Part shown: piece after piece, positions 13,855 through 15,946 of the stretch | Layout of the letters: the number at the start of each line of letters is the position of its first letter | How positions within the stretch are numbered: position 1 is the first letter of the stretch | Assembly (NCBI GenBank): GCA_027038805.1 | Contig: JALWGO010000055.1 | Coordinates: 1 to 15,946, forward strand | DNA length: 15,946 nucleotides | Direction: 5' to 3' | DNA from: Thermoprotei archaeon | GTDB lineage: Archaea; Thermoproteota; Thermoprotei_A; Sulfolobales; WANQ01 | Position numbers and translations under genes: made by a program | Notes under the pieces: generated by a model | What the model saw: the letters and a program-made list of their open reading frames with translations, nothing else | Database searches by the model: none | Told to the model about the DNA's origin: nothing

Positions 13855-14716
13855 CCTATTATTCCTCGTAATCGGATTGATAATAGCTGTTGCTGGACTA
13901 GTACTAGCATTAATTGCAAAACGTTTACCAGTTAACCCCTTCATAGGGTTCCGTATAGGCTATACATATGCTTCTAGAAGGATATGGGTTAAATATAACC
14001 ACCTAGCTGGCATAAGCTTCGCTATAATAGGGCTAATCACAGTTATCCTATCACTACTAGCCGTACCAGCAACTCTTCTCGCCGCGGTACTAGTAGTCCT
14101 AGTTTTAGTGAATACAGTAGTCCTGTCTTTTCTAGCGGCACGGGAGGCCGAGAGAGAGTTAGGTAAGGAAGCATTTAGAATAGAGAAGAAAGAACCTATC
14201 GAGAAAATATCTAGAATAGAACCAGTAAAGCCGACACCACTTAGACTAGTCTTAATGATCTTACCACCAATATTATCACTAATCCTCATACCAATATATC
14301 TCCCTCTCCTGCCAAGCCAAGTGCCCGTACACTTCAATGTAGCTGGCGAACCCGATAGATGGGAGCCGCTATCAACTTTTACGTCTATAACGCTTCCAGT
14401 CCTAGTAGGATTCCAGTTTATAGCCATAGTATTCCTATTGGTGGAGTTGAAGGCTCCACTAGTATTCTATAAGCCCGGTATACCTAAACGACTAGTAGTT
14501 TCAGTATTATATGATGTAGGTATAGTTGTTTCTTGGCTGGTATTCCTAGCATTATTCGATATCCTATACTATGCGGTTAACAATCAACACCTCTTGCCGA
14601 ACACGTTATTAACACTAATAATATTGTTGATGATAGGGTTCATATTGTTTAGGGTATTTACCTTGACATGGGCGTGGAGGAAGAGGGCTAGGAAACTATA
14701 TTTGGCCAAAGAATAA
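13847..14716 (+). CDS. SdpI/DUF1648-type membrane protein
   Basis: The 289-aa protein has about seven hydrophobic segments. The N-terminal part holds the SdpI-like motif RLPVNPFIGFRIGYTYASRR followed by IWVKYNHLAG. The C-terminal part holds the DUF1648 motif LPSQVPVHFNVAGEPDRW. In Bacillus SdpI, an immunity protein against the SDP killing peptide, these two domains occur in the opposite order. A linker rich in Glu, Lys and Arg (about residues 98-130) lies between them. I chose the ATG at 13847 because GTGAT (13838-13842) stands four bases before it, rather than the GTG at 13838. It overlaps padR by 8 bases. The 3' end overlaps the opposite-strand LivF gene by 21 bp. A role in resisting membrane-active peptides is inferred from family and neighbours. 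Confidence 0.8.
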   Translation: MANLLFLVIGLIIAVAGLVLALIAKRLPVNPFIGFRIGYTYASRRIWVKYNHLAGISFAIIGLITVILSLLAVPATLLAAVLVVLVLVNTVVLSFLAAREAERELGKEAFRIEKKEPIEKISRIEPVKPTPLRLVLMILPPILSLILIPIYLPLLPSQVPVHFNVAGEPDRWEPLSTFTSITLPVLVGFQFIAIVFLLVELKAPLVFYKPGIPKRLVVSVLYDVGIVVSWLVFLALFDILYYAVNNQHLLPNTLLTLIILLMIGFILFRVFTLTWAWRKRARKLYLAKE

Positions 14717-15406
14717 TTTCTCAATGTTCTCCTTAGCTAGTTTTTCGGCTGGAGCCTCCAATACTATTCTTCCGCTCACTAGTACGTAGCCTCTATCAGC
14801 TATTGATAAAGCTTTCTTAACGTTCTGTTCAACTAGGAGAACCGTTAACCCCATCTCTCTTATCTCCTCTATCTTGTTCATCAATGTTGTCGCGGCCTTG
14901 GGCGCGAGTCCTGCAGTAGGCTCGTCTAGTAATAGGAGTTTTGGCTTCGCCATTAATGCTCTAGCAACTGCTAGCATTTGTCTTTCACCACCACTAAGTG
15001 ATTTAGCTTTAGTATTCTTTCTCCTCGCTATTTCTGGGAAAAGCTCGAACACCTCTCTTATATCATCGTGTATTGATGGATCTCTTCCACGTAGGTATGC
15101 CCCCATCTGAAGGTTTTCTAGAACTGTTAGATTAGGGAATATGTTGTTTAGCTGGGGTGCATAACCGATACCCATCTTTACTATGCGGTACGGTTTTTCT
15201 CCTCTAATACTCTTGCCTTGGAACCTTATGTCTCCTTCATGTATTGTAGCTATACCGAAGATACTATTGAGTAGTGTTGTCTTACCAGCACCATTGGGGC
15301 CTAAGACTGCTACTATTTCTCCTTTCTCAACTTCTATGCTTACCCTATGTAATACCTCCATTTTACCGTATCCAGACTTTAGGTTAACTACCTCGAGGAA
15401 TGCCAT
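14696..15406 (-). CDS. livF: ABC transporter ATPase, LivF type
   Basis: The 236-aa ATP-binding subunit is of the branched-chain amino acid/urea-type importer family. It has Walker A GPNGAGKTT (about 36-44), Q-loop YAPQLNNIFPNLTVLENL, signature LSGGERQMLAVARAL, Walker B LLLLDEPTAGLAP, and the H-loop position filled by Gln (LLVEQNVKKALSIADRGYVL), as is usual for LivF. It powers import together with LivG, two permeases and a binding protein. The ATG at 15406 is three bases after the LivG stop, so both belong to one message read from the right. No permease or binding-protein gene is in the window; they are expected beyond the right edge. The actual substrate is unknown. Confidence 0.92.
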   Translation of the reverse strand: MAFLEVVNLKSGYGKMEVLHRVSIEVEKGEIVAVLGPNGAGKTTLLNSIFGIATIHEGDIRFQGKSIRGEKPYRIVKMGIGYAPQLNNIFPNLTVLENLQMGAYLRGRDPSIHDDIREVFELFPEIARRKNTKAKSLSGGERQMLAVARALMAKPKLLLLDEPTAGLAPKAATTLMNKIEEIREMGLTVLLVEQNVKKALSIADRGYVLVSGRIVLEAPAEKLAKENIEKLFFGQI

Positions 15407-15409
15407 GGC

Positions 15410-15946
15410 TTATCCACCTAGATACGCCTCTATAACTTTTGGATCCTGTACCACTTCTTCGGGCTTGCCTTCAGATAATAGTTTACCATTGTGTAAAACA
15501 TAGACATAGTCCACGTAGTCCATAAGTACTTCGAGCCTATGCTCTATTATAAGGAAAGTCAGACCGTGCTCGCTACGTAGTCTTAGAATATATTCGAACA
15601 ATTCTTTTGCAGTAGTATATGCTACACCTGCAGCGGGCTCATCTAGTAATAGTATTTTGGGCGAGGCTAGGAGCCCCCTAATAGTCTCGAGCATCTTTAT
15701 GTGGGCTGCCGATAACTCGCTTATCTTGGCCTTAACGTATTTGTCCATGCCGAATCTTCTTAATAATTCTATAGCTTTCCTCGCTAGGTCTATTTCTTGT
15801 TTCTCCCATTTCCTCTTGAATGGAGCATCTAGTACTTTCTCACCGATTTGGCGCGGAGGCGCTATTATAACGTTCTCTAGAACCGTTAGTGAGGGAAATA
15901 GCCTCGGTATCTGGAAGGTTCTAACTAGTCCCTTCAAGTATATTTC
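15410..15946 (-). CDS. livG: ABC transporter ATPase, LivG type, 5' end cut by window
   Basis: The frame continues past the right edge; codons for Glu-Ile-Tyr precede the first TTG. The visible part starts at the Q-loop region GLVRTFQIPRLFPSLTVLEN, typical of LivG, then the LivG-specific insertion up to about RRFGMDKYV, Walker B KILLLDEPAAGVAYT, H-loop LTFLIIEHRLEVLMDYVDYV, and the ending VIEAYLGG. Walker A lies outside the window. The ABC signature, normally LSYGQ or LSGGQ, is LSAAH here (in ISELSAAHIKMLETIRG). Both usual glycines are gone, while the pairing LivF has a normal LSGGE. One composite ATP site is therefore probably degenerate. Confidence 0.9.
   Translation of the reverse strand, partial: EIYLKGLVRTFQIPRLFPSLTVLENVIIAPPRQIGEKVLDAPFKRKWEKQEIDLARKAIELLRRFGMDKYVKAKISELSAAHIKMLETIRGLLASPKILLLDEPAAGVAYTTAKELFEYILRLRSEHGLTFLIIEHRLEVLMDYVDYVYVLHNGKLLSEGKPEEVVQDPKVIEAYLGG

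Noticed and set aside
13960..14427. 155-codon minus-strand frame
   Set aside because: It is antisense to the SdpI/DUF1648 gene, whose motifs and reading frame are clear.
1..15946. tRNA genes, rRNA and complete insertion sequences
   Set aside because: No T-loop plus acceptor pairing, no rRNA stretches, and no transposase with flanking inverted repeats were seen by eye.

Overview
The window looks like chromosomal DNA of a hyperthermophilic crenarchaeon (Thermoproteota), probably close to Desulfurococcales. This is inferred from a 24-nt CRISPR repeat ending in ATTGAAAG, a TIP49/RuvB-like AAA+ ATPase, a 3-hexulose-6-phosphate synthase, TATA/BRE-type promoters, frequent GTG and TTG starts, GGTGAT-type ribosome binding sites and tightly packed genes. 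The exact genus cannot be read from the sequence. No tRNA, rRNA or intact insertion sequence was found.

Left part (1-5435), accessory DNA. An open frame entering from the left edge stops inside the first repeat of a large CRISPR array (278-2631, 36 repeats, 35 spacers). No cas gene is present, and the array has no obvious non-coding leader. The trailer end is visibly eroding: a 9-nt partial repeat, a repeat-like relic inside the last spacer, and a mutated last repeat. Next come an unlisted 56-codon membrane-peptide ORF on the minus strand, a 339-aa protein with two winged-helix regions, a frameshifted PIN-domain (VapC-like) gene whose first catalytic Asp is Asn, a small basic protein overlapping its stop, and about 440 bp with at most a decayed minus-strand reading frame.

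Middle part (5436-12328), mostly housekeeping genes. TIP49 (+) converges on a minus-strand run read from 9386 to 6823: a membrane-anchored protein of unknown function, an NRAMP-fold transporter with a changed metal site, and a PfkB sugar/nucleoside kinase. 3-hexulose-6-phosphate synthase (-) and CTP synthase (+) are divergent over about 110 bp and both serve nucleotide supply. The CTP synthase reading frame has no ATG, GTG or TTG at its conserved N-terminus; the best start is ACG behind a GGTGA motif. A YbjQ/UPF0145 protein follows, with a perfect 21-bp palindrome in front of it.

Right part (12354-15946). Four packed plus-strand genes may form one membrane-stress or peptide-immunity operon: a YhfC-like putative intramembrane protease, a four-helix membrane protein, a PadR repressor and an SdpI/DUF1648 membrane protein with its two domains in swapped order. 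Its end overlaps, on the opposite strand, the 3' end of a LivF-type ABC ATPase. LivF is paired with a LivG-type ATPase cut by the right edge, whose ABC signature reads LSAAH instead of an LSGGQ-like motif.
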